DNA from: VRUE01 sp963702575
GTDB taxonomy: Bacteria > Actinomycetota > Thermoleophilia > Solirubrobacterales > 70-9
Reading direction: 5' to 3'
Length of the DNA stretch: 64,000 nt
Assembly: GCA_963702575.1 (NCBI GenBank)
Contig: CAVPCU010000001.1
Coordinates: 1-64,000 of the forward strand
Numbering within the stretch: the first letter of the stretch is position 1; every line of letters begins with the position of its first letter. This document shows positions 50,616 through 60,723 of the stretch, piece by piece. The notes beneath the pieces are model-generated. The model was given only the letters and a program-made list of their open reading frames with translations. It did no database searches and was not told the DNA's origin. Made by a program: the position numbers and the translations under genes.

Positions 50616-52157
50616 CTACAGGCGAGCGTCCTCGTCGATCAGCTCGGCCTCGAAGGCCTCTGGCACGGCGCCGGGGACGCCGGGCGGCTCGCGGCCGATC
50701 GCGCGCAGGCGCTCGGCCAGGGCGACCGGATGGCGGAGGCGGGCCAGCCAGCCGCGCTCCTCGGGGGTGAAGAACCCACTGGCGAGGAGCGCCGCCGGGT
50801 AGGCGAGCCAGACGGCGGCGCGGCCGAGGAAGCCGCCGAGGCCCTGCGGCGGCATCAGCAGCTCGCCGGCGGCGACCACTGCGGCCGAGACGGCGACGAG
50901 GCGTCCGAGGCGTCCCCATTCGTAGGGGACCGGGAAGAGCCGCTGGGTGAAGCCGTACATCAGCCCGACCACGACCAGGTAGGAGGCGACGAGGGCAAGG
51001 CCGGCGCCGACGATGCCGAGCGGCGGCACGAGGGCGATGTTGAGGGCGACGTTGACCGCGAGGGCGGCGATGGTCGCCGGCAGGTTGAGCTCGGTGCGGC
51101 CGGTGCGGCCGAGGATGACGAGCAGGACCATGTAGAGGGCGTAGAGGGTGACGCCGGTGGCGATCAGGCCGATCGCTTCGTAGGCGTGGAAGAACTGCGG
51201 CGCGGCGAGGGCGCGGACGATCCAGCGCGAGAAAAGCCAGAGGCCGGCGACGACGAAGGCGCAGACGGCGACGAACCAGGTGACGACCGCGGCGTAGACC
51301 CGGCGCGCCTCGCCGTCCTCGCGGATCGAGTAGGCGAGCGGCGGCCAGGCGAGCTGGAAGCCGCGGACGAGGACGTTGACCCCCTGGGCGAACTTGGCCG
51401 CCAGCGAGTAGAGCCCGGCCTCGGCGAGGCCGGCGTAGCGGACGATGACGATCCGGTCGACGAAGTTGAGCAGGTAGAGGGAGAGCTCGGCCGGCATCGT
51501 CGGCAGCCCAAAACGCATCAGCCGCCGCAGCAGGGCCCGGTCGACCCAGAGCGAGAGGCGGCGGCGCTGGACCCAGATCAGGCCGACGACGAAGGCGGCG
51601 CCGCTGGCGTAGCTGCCGAGCAGGAGGCCGCGGGCGCCCTCGCCCTGGCCGACGACGAGGACGACGGTGAGGCCGATCGCCGCCACCACGCTGAGCATCG
51701 TGGTGACGAAGTAGGCCCGGGCGCGCTCCTCGAGGCGGAAGAGGGTGAGCAGGAACTCGAACATCGTCAGCACCCAGAGGCCGCCGATCGAGATCCGCGC
51801 CAGGTCGGGTGCCGATTCCCTGAGCAGCGCTTCGGAGATCTGGTCGGCGAAGGGGAGGGCGATCAACGCCGCGGCGGTGGAAACCCAGAACAGCGCCGCG
51901 AAGGAGGTCGCGACGACGCGGCGCGGGTCCTCGCCGTCCTTGTAGTAGAAGCGCAGCAGCGCCTCGATCGTGCCGAGGCGAACGACGATGCTGGCCGAGA
52001 CGACGGCGGCGAACATCACTTCGGCGGCGCCGTAGTCGGCGGTGGTTAGGTAGCGCGTGTAGAGCGGCAGCAGGGCGACCGCGATCAGCTTCGAGACGAT
52101 GCTCGCCGCGGTGTAGGCGGCGCCGGTCGTCGCGAGGCGGCGGAGGTAGCCCGACAC
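50616..52157 (-). CDS. Wzx-type polysaccharide flippase
   Basis: 513 residues with about 12-14 hydrophobic helices. GYLRRLATTGAAYTAASIVS, YTRYLTTADYGAAEVMFAAV and RFGLPTMPAELSLYLLNFVD, RIVIVRYAGLAEAGLYSLAA are hallmarks of the MATE/MVF-superfamily O-unit translocases. Moves undecaprenyl-PP-linked repeat units across the membrane. It lies 9 bp downstream of the Wzy-like gene in the same direction. The C-terminal soluble tail (ERLRAIGREPPG ... LIDEDARL) is longer than usual. Confidence 0.92.
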   Translation of the reverse strand: MSGYLRRLATTGAAYTAASIVSKLIAVALLPLYTRYLTTADYGAAEVMFAAVVSASIVVRLGTIEALLRFYYKDGEDPRRVVATSFAALFWVSTAAALIALPFADQISEALLRESAPDLARISIGGLWVLTMFEFLLTLFRLEERARAYFVTTMLSVVAAIGLTVVLVVGQGEGARGLLLGSYASGAAFVVGLIWVQRRRLSLWVDRALLRRLMRFGLPTMPAELSLYLLNFVDRIVIVRYAGLAEAGLYSLAAKFAQGVNVLVRGFQLAWPPLAYSIREDGEARRVYAAVVTWFVAVCAFVVAGLWLFSRWIVRALAAPQFFHAYEAIGLIATGVTLYALYMVLLVILGRTGRTELNLPATIAALAVNVALNIALVPPLGIVGAGLALVASYLVVVGLMYGFTQRLFPVPYEWGRLGRLVAVSAAVVAAGELLMPPQGLGGFLGRAAVWLAYPAALLASGFFTPEERGWLARLRHPVALAERLRAIGREPPGVPGAVPEAFEAELIDEDARL

Positions 52158-52166
52158 GCCGCGAGA

Positions 52167-53666
52167 TTACGCCGGGCGGCGGACCGGGGCTGCCGCCGCG
52201 AGGGAGGCGCCGGCGGCCAGCAGGACCCAGGTGATCGGGTCCTCGTAGAAGCCGGCGTAGGCCATGGTGTGGACTAGGAGGGCTATGAAGGCCGCGAGAA
52301 CCGCCTGGCGCGCGGGTCCTGTCATGGGGTAGGGCACCCCTCCCTGGCCGGGAGGGGAACCCAACCCCACGCCACCCACGCGACGAGCGAATAGGCCAGA
52401 CCCCATCGTCCACAGCGCGGTGGCTATTAGAGCTGCGTAGGCGAGCAGGCCTACAAGGCCTTGCTCTGCTGCCACCGTTACTGGCTCCGTGTGCGAAACA
52501 GATACTGGGGCCTTGTTGGTGGCGATGTGCTGCTTGTAGGCGGCTGGGAAGCTGCCGGCTCCGTAGCCCCAGATCGGGCGGTGGGCGAAGAGGGTGGTGC
52601 CGCCGGAGACGAGGTTGGCGCGGCCGCCGGTGTCGACGTTGAGCCGATCGGGGCTGAGCTTCGAGGAGTTGCCGGAGAAGAGGACGACGACGATCGCCAG
52701 GACGGCTCCAGCGCCGACCGCGCCAAGGGTCCAGCGCCAGCTCCAGCGCAGGGCGGCCAGAACAGCCATGCCGGCGAGCAGGGCGGCGAAGCTCGACTGG
52801 GAGAAGGTGGGCACGAGGCCGATCCAGAGGACGGCCACCAGGCCGGTCAGCAACGCGATCGCTCGGCGCTCCTTCGCCCACAGCAGCGCCGCCATCGCGA
52901 TCACGATCACCAGGGCGAGGTAGCGCCCGTAGATGTTCGGGTCCCAGAAGATCGAGTTGACGCGGAAGTAGGTGTGAAACGCGTTCGACCTGATCACCTG
53001 GCTGTTCCAGAAGAGGTCGCGCGACAACCACTCGACCGATCCGACGATCACGAACGCAACCGCCTCGGCGGCAACCAACCACAGCACGTAGGTGAGGAGC
53101 TTCCGAGACCAGGCGACGTCTCGCAGCAGCGCGTACACCAGCGAGAAGGGCACGAAGAAGAAGCACACGTTCTGGAGGCTTTTAGAGAAGTCGGGTGAGT
53201 ACAGCGTCTGCAGCGCGTAGAGGACGACGACAGCCGCCAGGACGCGGGGCAGTAGGCGCGCGGGTCCTGTCGTGCCACCCGCGCGAGCTGCCGCGGCTAG
53301 GACTCCACCCGCGATCACTATGTAAAGCGGGACCAGCAAATTCGCCGTGTCGCCACCGGCGTGAAGCGGGACGCGGAAGGGGAGAACGGCGACTATCGCC
53401 AGGGGGAGGGCGATCGGCCAGCGGCTGAAGACGTAGGCGAGGGTGGCCGAGGCGGCGACGGCGAGGGCTGCAAGACCGGCCAGGCGGGTCGGCGAGTGGC
53501 GCAGGTCGACTATCTGGGGCGAGTGCCACTGGTCGCCGAGGATCAGCAGCGGGAAGAGGGCGAGGGCGGCGAGCATGGCCGCGGCCCGCAGGCGTCCCGC
53601 TGGCAGGAGGATCGCGGCGGCGGCGCAGCCGGAAGCGGCGAGCACGCCCAGCTCGGAGAGGATCAC
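52167..53666 (-). CDS. O-antigen ligase / Wzy-type polymerase
   Basis: 499 residues, about 11-12 membrane helices. The large periplasmic loop has WDPNIYGRYLALVIVIAMAA and GGRANLVSGGTTLFAHRPIW then GYGAGSF, the Wzy_C (O-antigen ligase) signature. Polymerises or ligates glycan repeat units with the Wzx product. It overlaps the FlgD-like gene by 4 bp. At residues about 438-455 (GLGSPPGQGGVPYPMTGPAR) a GC-palindromic DNA stretch is inserted in frame between membrane helices. Confidence 0.88.
   Translation of the reverse strand: MILSELGVLAASGCAAAAILLPAGRLRAAAMLAALALFPLLILGDQWHSPQIVDLRHSPTRLAGLAALAVAASATLAYVFSRWPIALPLAIVAVLPFRVPLHAGGDTANLLVPLYIVIAGGVLAAAARAGGTTGPARLLPRVLAAVVVLYALQTLYSPDFSKSLQNVCFFFVPFSLVYALLRDVAWSRKLLTYVLWLVAAEAVAFVIVGSVEWLSRDLFWNSQVIRSNAFHTYFRVNSIFWDPNIYGRYLALVIVIAMAALLWAKERRAIALLTGLVAVLWIGLVPTFSQSSFAALLAGMAVLAALRWSWRWTLGAVGAGAVLAIVVVLFSGNSSKLSPDRLNVDTGGRANLVSGGTTLFAHRPIWGYGAGSFPAAYKQHIATNKAPVSVSHTEPVTVAAEQGLVGLLAYAALIATALWTMGSGLFARRVGGVGLGSPPGQGGVPYPMTGPARQAVLAAFIALLVHTMAYAGFYEDPITWVLLAAGASLAAAAPVRRPA
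52338..52358. repeat. Palindrome CCCCTCCC-tggcc-GGGAGGGG inside the wzy-like gene
   Basis: An 8-bp perfect stem with a 5-nt loop within the coding sequence, next to GGCGCGCGGGTCCTGTC (52307-52323), which recurs at 53255-53271 in the same gene and the same frame (both encode TGPAR). It looks like a small in-frame palindromic insertion in a loop of the membrane protein. Confidence 0.5.
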
Positions 53667-54157
53667 TGCCTGGCTCGCTTGCAGCCGCGTGCGGGGTCGA
53701 GGGCTGCCCGATGCAGGCGCATCGCGCCGCCGGGGACGAGGGTGCGTTCCTGGCCGAGCAGCTTGACTCGCAGCTTGTAGCGGCCGGGCGGGGCGATGCC
53801 GTCTTCACGGGTGCGACCGTTCCAGTAGAAGGTGAAGAAGTGGTAGCGCTTGAGGTAGGTGTCGCGGGCGAGCGTGATCACCAGGCCGCCTCCCGGCTTC
53901 ACCACCTGGACGTCGCCCCGGTCGGAGCGGGTGACGCGGAAGCGGATGCGGATGCGGTCGTTGTGGCAGTCGCCGTTCGGGGTGAAGGCGTGGGCCGGCG
54001 GCGCGTGCGGGTGGACGCGGGGGACGGCGACGAAGCTGACCCGGTCGAGGACGAGCGGGTCGCGCTTCAACCGCTGCGAGACGGCGAAGGCGGCGGCGGT
54101 GAGGACGACCAGCAGGGCGAAGACGACCGCCGCAGGGCTAACCCGCCGTCGAGGCAT
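53663..54157 (-). CDS. Exported FlgD-like Ig-fold protein
   Basis: 164 residues. N-terminal membrane/signal helix (AAVVFALLVVLTAAAFAVSQ), then HAFTPNGDCHNDRIRIRFRV and GVVITLAR-like strands, HFFTFYWNGRTREDGIAPPG, RYKLRVKLLGQERTLVPGG. 'FTPNGD' and 'WNGRTxxGxxAPPGxY' are typical of FlgD-type Ig modules found at the ends of surface proteins. Here it is a single module, perhaps an assembly or anchoring factor of the polysaccharide locus. Overlaps Wzy by 4 bp and the LytR_C gene by 20 bp. Confidence 0.75.
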   Translation of the reverse strand: MPRRRVSPAAVVFALLVVLTAAAFAVSQRLKRDPLVLDRVSFVAVPRVHPHAPPAHAFTPNGDCHNDRIRIRFRVTRSDRGDVQVVKPGGGLVITLARDTYLKRYHFFTFYWNGRTREDGIAPPGRYKLRVKLLGQERTLVPGGAMRLHRAALDPARGCKRARQ

Positions 54158-54878
54158 CTTCCTCGCCGACCACGACCGCGACCGGGGCGCCGCCCGCCGT
54201 CGAGGAGATGTCCGAGCTCATCGACCGCACCCGCGAGATCCCCAGCGCGGCGGCGACGCGGTGCGCTTCGCGGGCGCTGTGCGGCATGAACATGACGACG
54301 CTTTCGGCGAAGCTCGAGCTGCTGTTGGTCACGGTGCCGAGCTGGAAGCCGTGCTGCTCGACCTTGTTGCCGTAGGTCGCGGCGAGCCCCGGCACCGCGG
54401 TGCCGTTGAGGACCGAGACCTCGATTTCGCTCGGCTTGACCTTCGCCGCGGTCTGCCCGCCTTTGGCGCTCCCGCCCGAGCCACGCGTGGCCAGGTACAC
54501 GCCGGCGCCCGCGACCAGCACCAGGACGAGGAAGATCGCCACCAGGTACCGCGGGTCGCCCAGCTGGCCGCGCAGGCGCTCGGCGCGGGTCAGTTCGGGC
54601 AGCCCAGACTCGCGCCGCTGGCGCCGCGTCTCGCGCAGGTCGGCCGCGCGGCGCTCCTCCTCGCGCGCCTCTTCCAGCTTGCGCATCTCCTCGGCGCGCC
54701 CCTGGGCCGCGGCCGAGGTCGACTCCTTGCGATCGGCGTCGCGCTCGGGCGCCGAGCCTGCCCACTCGCGCAGGCGGCGGATGTCGCGGCCGTGGGCGAA
54801 GGAGAGCAGGGCGAGCAGGGCCAGCCCGAGGAAGGCGACCAAGCCGGCGAAGGCCCCGATTTCCTTGATCAGCTCCAA
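54138..54878 (-). CDS. LytR_C-domain membrane protein with coiled coil
   Basis: 246 residues from TTG 54878 (LELIKEIGAFAGLVAFLGLA). Two membrane helices, one at the N-terminus and one in the middle (YLVAIFLVLVLVAGAGVYLA), separated by a highly charged coiled coil (RAEEMRKLEEAREEERRAAD). C-terminal LytR_C domain: SEIEVSVLNGTAVPGLAATY, VEQHGFQLGTVTNSSSSFAE, ALGISRVRSM. The domain usually accompanies LCP glycan-transfer enzymes; here it stands without one. A role in attaching the exopolysaccharide to the wall is inferred. Confidence 0.78.
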   Translation of the reverse strand: MELIKEIGAFAGLVAFLGLALLALLSFAHGRDIRRLREWAGSAPERDADRKESTSAAAQGRAEEMRKLEEAREEERRAADLRETRRQRRESGLPELTRAERLRGQLGDPRYLVAIFLVLVLVAGAGVYLATRGSGGSAKGGQTAAKVKPSEIEVSVLNGTAVPGLAATYGNKVEQHGFQLGTVTNSSSSFAESVVMFMPHSAREAHRVAAALGISRVRSMSSDISSTAGGAPVAVVVGEEDASTAG

Positions 54879-54895
54879 AGGTTGGCTGCGAGAGG

Positions 54896-56779
54896 CTATC
54901 CGTCGTAGCCGACTGCCGCCGTGTCGCCGCCCGGAGCGGCTATCAGGGCGACCACGCGCTCGGCAAGGTTGGCCTCGTCGCCGGCCATCACCAGGTGCTC
55001 GAGCGCGTTCAGCGTCGACTCGACCCACTCGGGGTCGAGCGGGGTCGCCCGCACCGTGCGGTGTATCCGCTTGGCCGCCGTCGGCTGCAGCTCCTCGGCG
55101 ACGCCGACCAGCTCCTCGTGCAGCTTCTCCCCCGGCCGCGGCTTGGTGAACTCGATCGCGATCCCCGCCCCCGGCTCGTACCCGGCCAGGCGGATCATGT
55201 TGTGCGCCAGGTCGACGATCTTCACCGGCTCGCCCATGTCGAGGACGAAGACCTCGCCCTTGCCGGCGCCGATGTCGCCGGCGCGGATCACGAGCTGGAC
55301 CGCCTCGGGGATCGTCATGAAGTACCGGGTCATCTCCGGGTGGGTGACGGTGACCGGCCCGCCGCGCTCGATCTGGCCGCGGAAGATCGGCACGACGCTG
55401 CCCGAGGAGGCGAGCACGTTGCCGAAGCGGACGCTGGCGAAGCGCGTCCCCGGGTGCTTGTGTCCCGCCGCCTCGACGATCCACTCGGCCATCGCCTTCG
55501 AGGCGCCCATCACCGTCTGCGGGTTGACCGCCTTGTCGGTCGAGATCAGGACGAAGCGCTCGACTTCGGAGGCGGCCGCGGTCTCGGCGGCGATCCGGGT
55601 CGCGATCGCGTTGTTGCGCACCGCCTCGAGCGGGTTGGCCTCCATCAGCGGCACGTGCTTGTAGGCGGCGGCGTGGAAAACGACGCTGGGCTTGAAGCGC
55701 TGCATCGTCTCCAACATCCGGTGCGGCTCCCTGCAGTCGGCGAGCACCGCCTCGACGTTGGAGAAGTGGCGCTCCTCGACCATCTCGCGCTCGATCTCGA
55801 AGAGGTTGTCCTCGGCGTGGTCGAGCATCACCAGCAGGCGCGGGTCGACGCGGGCGATCTGGCGGCAGAGCTCGGAGCCGATCGAGCCGCCGGCACCGGT
55901 GACGAGGACGATGCGGTCGCGCAGGTAGGCGCCGACCCGGTCGAGCTCGACCACGACCGGGTCGCGACCGAGCACGTCCTCGACCTGGACCTCGCGCAGC
56001 TGCTTGCTCAGCTGGACGCCGCCGCGCAGCAGCTCGAACACGGTCGGCAGGGTGCGGACGCGGATCTCGCGCGTGCGGCAGGCGGCGACGACCTTGGCGC
56101 GCAGGGTGCCGGGGGCGGAGGGAATCGCGATCACGACCTCGTCGGGCTCGGTCTCGTCGAGGATCGCCTCGATCCGCTCGGTGGTGCCCAGCACCTTGAG
56201 GCCGAGCATCCGCATCCCCTGCTTGCGCGCGTCGTCGTCGACGAAGCCGATCGCGGTGGCGCCGAGGTTGGGGTTGAGCTGCGTCTCGCGGACGACCATC
56301 TGGCCGCCCGAGCCGGCACCGATCACCAGCACCTCGTGCTTGGGCAGGCGGTGGCCGTGGCTCGGCCGCTCGACGATCAGCCGCACGGCGAGGCGCGCCC
56401 CGGCGACGAAGAAGAGGGTGAGCATGAAGTCCGTCACCGCGACCGAGCGCGGCAGCGTGTGTTCGAAGGGCTTCAGCACGGTGAAGAGGACGACGAGGAT
56501 CGCGCTGGCGACGGCGACGGCGCGGGCGATCGTGAGGAAGTCGCGGCCGCTGACGTAGCGCCACCACTTCTGGTAGAGGCCGAAGGCGGCGAAGACCGCG
56601 AGCTTGCCGACGACGACGAAGGCGACCGCCTGCAGGAAGAGGACTTCGTAGCGGTGCGGCACCCCTTCGTCGAGGAAGCGCAGGCGGAACGCCAGGTAGA
56701 AGGCGAGCGCGACGAGGGCCGCATCGGCGCTGACCTGGAGGACCCGGTTGCGGTAGACGGGGTGGTTCAACCGGCGCAT
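54896..56779 (-). CDS. Membrane-bound UDP-sugar 4,6-dehydratase (CapD/WbpM/PglF-like)
   Basis: 628 residues. Four N-terminal membrane helices (VSADAALVALAFYLAFRLRF onward), a first Rossmann domain (VLVIGAGSGGQMVVRETQLN), and a second SDR Rossmann domain with VLVTGAGGSIGSELCRQIAR. VFHAAAYKHVPLMEANPLEA and VLISTDKAVNPQTVMGASKA include the S-T-D-K form of the active site seen in this family (Met/Tyr replaced near MGASK). Then GNVLASSGSVVPIF and LDMGEPVKIVDLA. Converts UDP-GlcNAc-type sugars to 4-keto-6-deoxy intermediates for the surface glycan. ATG 56779 is preferred over TTG 56782. Confidence 0.92.
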   Translation of the reverse strand: MRRLNHPVYRNRVLQVSADAALVALAFYLAFRLRFLDEGVPHRYEVLFLQAVAFVVVGKLAVFAAFGLYQKWWRYVSGRDFLTIARAVAVASAILVVLFTVLKPFEHTLPRSVAVTDFMLTLFFVAGARLAVRLIVERPSHGHRLPKHEVLVIGAGSGGQMVVRETQLNPNLGATAIGFVDDDARKQGMRMLGLKVLGTTERIEAILDETEPDEVVIAIPSAPGTLRAKVVAACRTREIRVRTLPTVFELLRGGVQLSKQLREVQVEDVLGRDPVVVELDRVGAYLRDRIVLVTGAGGSIGSELCRQIARVDPRLLVMLDHAEDNLFEIEREMVEERHFSNVEAVLADCREPHRMLETMQRFKPSVVFHAAAYKHVPLMEANPLEAVRNNAIATRIAAETAAASEVERFVLISTDKAVNPQTVMGASKAMAEWIVEAAGHKHPGTRFASVRFGNVLASSGSVVPIFRGQIERGGPVTVTHPEMTRYFMTIPEAVQLVIRAGDIGAGKGEVFVLDMGEPVKIVDLAHNMIRLAGYEPGAGIAIEFTKPRPGEKLHEELVGVAEELQPTAAKRIHRTVRATPLDPEWVESTLNALEHLVMAGDEANLAERVVALIAAPGGDTAAVGYDG

Positions 56780-56837
56780 CAAGACCGCCCGATTCTAGTT
56801 GCTGGTGCCACGCGTCCCTACAATCCCCGCTTCGCGC

Positions 56838-57491
56838 ATGCCGATCCCCCCTGCCGACATAACCGGGCCGATCGTCGACCTCTGCGTCAACGTGATCGAA
56901 AGCACCGGGCTGGCGGGCATCTTCCTGCTGATGGCGGCGGGCAGCGCCTGCATCCCGATCCCCAGCGAGGCGGTGATGCTGTTCGCCGGCTTCAGCGTCT
57001 CCAACCACGACCAGACGCTGCTCGGGATCGTGCTCGCCGGGCTGGCGGGCAACATGGCCGGCTCCTGGCTGACCTACGCGATCGGCTACTACGGCCGCGT
57101 CGACCTGCTGGAGAAGAACCGCCTGATCCACATCAGCCCGGCGCGGCTGGCCTGGGTCGACGGCTGGTTCAAGCGCCACGGAGACGCCACCGTCTTCTTC
57201 GCCCGCCTGCTGCCGCTGGTGCGCGCCTTCATCTCGCTGCCGGCCGGCGTCGCCGAGATGCCCTTCTGGCGCTTCACCTGGCTGACCGCGCTCGGCTCGC
57301 TGCCCTGGGTACTGGGCTTCGGCCTGCTCGGGCAGGCCGTTGGCAACAACTGGGAACAGTGGCGCCACCACCTGCAGGTGCTCGACTACCTGGTGGTGGC
57401 GGCGATCGTCGGCCTGGTCGGCTACTGGCTGGTCAGGCGGCGGCGCGGCGACGGTGAGCCCGCCGCCGAGGCCGGCTCGGGCGGCGCTTGA
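56838..57491 (+). CDS. DedA-family membrane protein
   Basis: 217 residues from ATG 56838. Helices and re-entrant motifs typical of DedA/VTT: GIFLLMAAGSACIPIPSEAV, GIVLAGLAGNMAGSWLTYAI, FARLLPLVRAFISLPAGVAE, MPFWRFTWLTALGSLPWVLG. DedA members move lipid carriers, including undecaprenyl phosphate in some cases. This fits its tight coupling to UppP downstream (TTGA overlap at 57488-57491). Confidence 0.92.
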   Translation: MPIPPADITGPIVDLCVNVIESTGLAGIFLLMAAGSACIPIPSEAVMLFAGFSVSNHDQTLLGIVLAGLAGNMAGSWLTYAIGYYGRVDLLEKNRLIHISPARLAWVDGWFKRHGDATVFFARLLPLVRAFISLPAGVAEMPFWRFTWLTALGSLPWVLGFGLLGQAVGNNWEQWRHHLQVLDYLVVAAIVGLVGYWLVRRRRGDGEPAAEAGSGGA

Positions 57492-58297
57492 GCGAGGCTC
57501 GCGAGGGGGCGATTCCGGGCGCGAGGGCGCTGGCGCTGGGGGTCGTCCAGGGCCCGGCGGAGCTGCTGCCGGTCTCCAGCTCGGCCCACATCGTGCTCCT
57601 GCCCTGGCTCGCCGGCTGGGACTGGGAGGAGCTCGACCCGGAGGTGCGCAAGAGCTTCGAGGTGGCGCTGCACGCCGGCGCGGCGGCGGCGCTGCTGATC
57701 GGCCAGCGGCGGACGATCGCGGCCGAGCTGCGCAGCTTCGACGGGCGGCGGGCGCTGCTGCTCGGCCTCTCCTTCCTGCCCGCGGCGGTGGTCGGCTACA
57801 CGCTCGAGCGGCCGATCGAGCGGCACCTGGGCGGGCCGCGGGCGACCGCCTTCGGGCTGCTGGTCGGCGCGGCGGCGATGCTCGCCGCCGACACGCGGCC
57901 GCAGGAGCGCGGCCAGGGTGAGGCGACCGCCGCCGACGGGCTGGCGCTCGGGCTGGCGCAGGCCGCGGCGCTCGCCCCGGGCGTCTCGCGCAACGGCGTC
58001 ACCCTGGCGGCGGCGCGCTGGCGGCGCTTCTCGCGGGATCAGGCCAACCTGCTCTCGCGCACGATCGCCCTGCCGATCATCGTCGGCGCCGCCGCGCTCA
58101 AGGGCGAGCGCCTGCGCCGCCGCGGCATCTCGCCGCCGCTGCGCCGCTCGATGGCGATCGGTGTCGCCGCCTCCTTCGCCTCGACCCTCGCCTCCCAGCG
58201 CCTGATCCGGGTTGTGGAGCGCGACCGCGCCCTCTGGCCCTACGCCGCCTACCGGGCGGCCCTAGCCGCCGCGGTTCTGGCCAAATTGCGTCGTTAG
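57488..58297 (+). CDS. uppP: Undecaprenyl-diphosphatase UppP (BacA)
   Basis: 269 residues from TTG 57488. Signature ALALGVVQGPAELLPVSSSA with HI, and the second motif AALAPGVSRNGVTLAAARWR, both lining the active site (Q in the first position, as in many actinobacteria; SRNG rather than SRSG). About eight membrane helices. It dephosphorylates C55-PP to recycle the glycan carrier. With DedA it provides the lipid-carrier cycle for the polysaccharide genes next door. Confidence 0.92.
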   Translation: MSEAREGAIPGARALALGVVQGPAELLPVSSSAHIVLLPWLAGWDWEELDPEVRKSFEVALHAGAAAALLIGQRRTIAAELRSFDGRRALLLGLSFLPAAVVGYTLERPIERHLGGPRATAFGLLVGAAAMLAADTRPQERGQGEATAADGLALGLAQAAALAPGVSRNGVTLAAARWRRFSRDQANLLSRTIALPIIVGAAALKGERLRRRGISPPLRRSMAIGVAASFASTLASQRLIRVVERDRALWPYAAYRAALAAAVLAKLRR

Positions 58298-58301
58298 CAG
58301 G

Positions 58302-58390
58302 TAACTCCAAATCTTGGAGAAACTTGGAGTTGATTTGGAGTTCGTGCTATAACTCCAAATCTTGGAGAAACTTGGAGTTGATTTGGAGTT
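58302..58390. repeat. Two identical 41-bp repeats before the fic gene
   Basis: 58302-58342 and 58350-58390 are identical over 41 bp (start TAACTCCAAATCTTGG, end TGATTTGGAGTT), separated by 7 bp, giving a 48-bp period. Each contains AACTCCAA and three TTGGAG copies, so half-sites occur in both orientations (eight in all). The array ends 3 bp before the ATG of the Fic gene and is AT-rich against its surroundings. A multi-site autoregulatory operator is the simplest reading. Confidence 0.8.
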
Positions 58391-58393
58391 GAG

Positions 58394-59730
58394 ATGTTCG
58401 TAGCGAAGGCACCCTCCATAGATGAGCTGATCGACGAGCTCGACCCGAGAACGGCGGTCGCGGCGATCGACGCTCCTGCGGACGGCCGCACGGCTGATCG
58501 CTATCTGCACTGGGACAAGCTTCGGCACCTCGAGCCTCCGGAGAGGCTCACCCGCAAACAGTGGTGGCTGCAACTCAAGTTTGCGCGAAAGGGCGAGCTT
58601 CGTCAGCTTCCCCTCACCGACCCGGAGGGAAGGCCATTTGCATACGGCCTACTGGACAGCATGCTTCGAAGCCTCCACCACATCGACCAGCGCTGCAGCG
58701 GCGAGGTCGCGATGGACGAGGTGGTCACGTCAGAGAAGCGCGCCGGGCGGCAGTTCCTGGTCAATTCCCTGATGGAGGAGGCGATCCGCTCGAGCCAGCT
58801 CGAGGGGGCGACGACGTCCCGCGTGGTGGCCAAGGAGCTGCTGCGGAGCGGACGGGAGCCAGGAGATCGCAGCGAACGGATGATCCTCAACAACTATCGG
58901 GCGCTGCAATTCATGCGCGACGAGATGGCAGACGTTCTCAGCCCCGAGACGGTTTTGGAGCTGCACCGAATCGTCACCGAGGGCACCCTCGATGACCCAT
59001 CGGCTGCCGGACGGCTTCAGCGTCCAGGCGAACAGAGGGTCGCTGTCTTCGACCGTGATGACGGGAAGCCGATCCACAATCCGCCGCCGGCGGCACAGCT
59101 CCCGGCTCGGATGCGACTGTTGTGCGATTTCGCCAATGAAGGCGACGACGGAGAGCCGTTCGTTCACCCGGTCGTGCGCGCGATCCTGCTGCACTTCTGG
59201 CTCGCCTACGACCATCCCTTCGTCGACGGCAACGGCCGTACGGCGCGGATTCTCTTCTTCTGGCTGATGAGGGTACGGGGTTACTGGCTCGCCGAGTACC
59301 TGCCCATTTCGCGGCTGATTCGCGCTGCCCCTGCGAAATACGCGCGTGCCTTCATGGAAACCGAGACCGACGGAGGTGACACGACCTACTTCCTCATTCA
59401 TCAGCTCGAGCTGATCGCGAGAGCGATCGACGACCTGCACGTCTACCTGCAGCGGAAGGCCGCTGAGCAGCGCGACGTGAAGCGCACGCTGGACGGGGTC
59501 GATGGTCTCAATGGCCGCCAGATCGTCCTTCTCACCCACGCCATCAAGCATCCCGACCACGCCTACACGTTCAGCGGCCACGCGCACAGTCACCGGGTCA
59601 CCCATGAGACGGCTCGCGCCGATTTGCGCGCGCTCGCCGAGCGCGGTCTACTCGTCCGGCAGCCGGGAGGCCGAGCTCACCGCTTCGAGCCCGCGGCTGA
59701 CCTGCCGCACCGCCTGAGAAACTTGGCGGC

Positions 59731-59734
<4 letters not shown>
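58394..59734 (+). CDS. Fic-domain AMP-transferase with N-terminal inhibitory helix and winged helix
   Basis: 446 residues. Fic motif HPFVDGNGRTAR at about 273-284 and an inhibitory motif SSQLEGA near residue 133 (the class II (S/T)xxxE(G/N) helix upstream of the Fic core). The C-terminus is a winged helix (YTFSGHAHSHRVTHETARAD, LRALAERGLLVRQPGGRAHR). It transfers AMP from ATP to hydroxyl side chains; the target is unknown. Preceded by a 48-bp-period tandem operator. Its TGA overlaps the purM GTG (59731-59734), so this accessory gene is translationally joined to a purine gene. Confidence 0.93.

Positions 59735-60709
<975 letters not shown>

Positions 60710-60723
<14 letters not shown>

Noticed and set aside
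50107..53166. 1,019-codon minus-strand frame across the wzx and wzy genes
   Set aside because: Arg/Pro/Gly-rich shadow in the wrong phase; the other frames encode unmistakable Wzx and Wzy membrane proteins.
54879..57371. N-terminal extension that would fuse the LytR_C protein to upstream sequence (1,077 codons)
   Set aside because: The extension is an out-of-phase reading of the UDP-sugar dehydratase gene. The natural start is TTG 54878 before the first membrane helix.
54995..57457. 820-codon plus-strand frame opposite the sugar dehydratase
   Set aside because: Antisense shadow (Gly/Asp/His-rich), while the minus strand has full Rossmann and active-site motifs.
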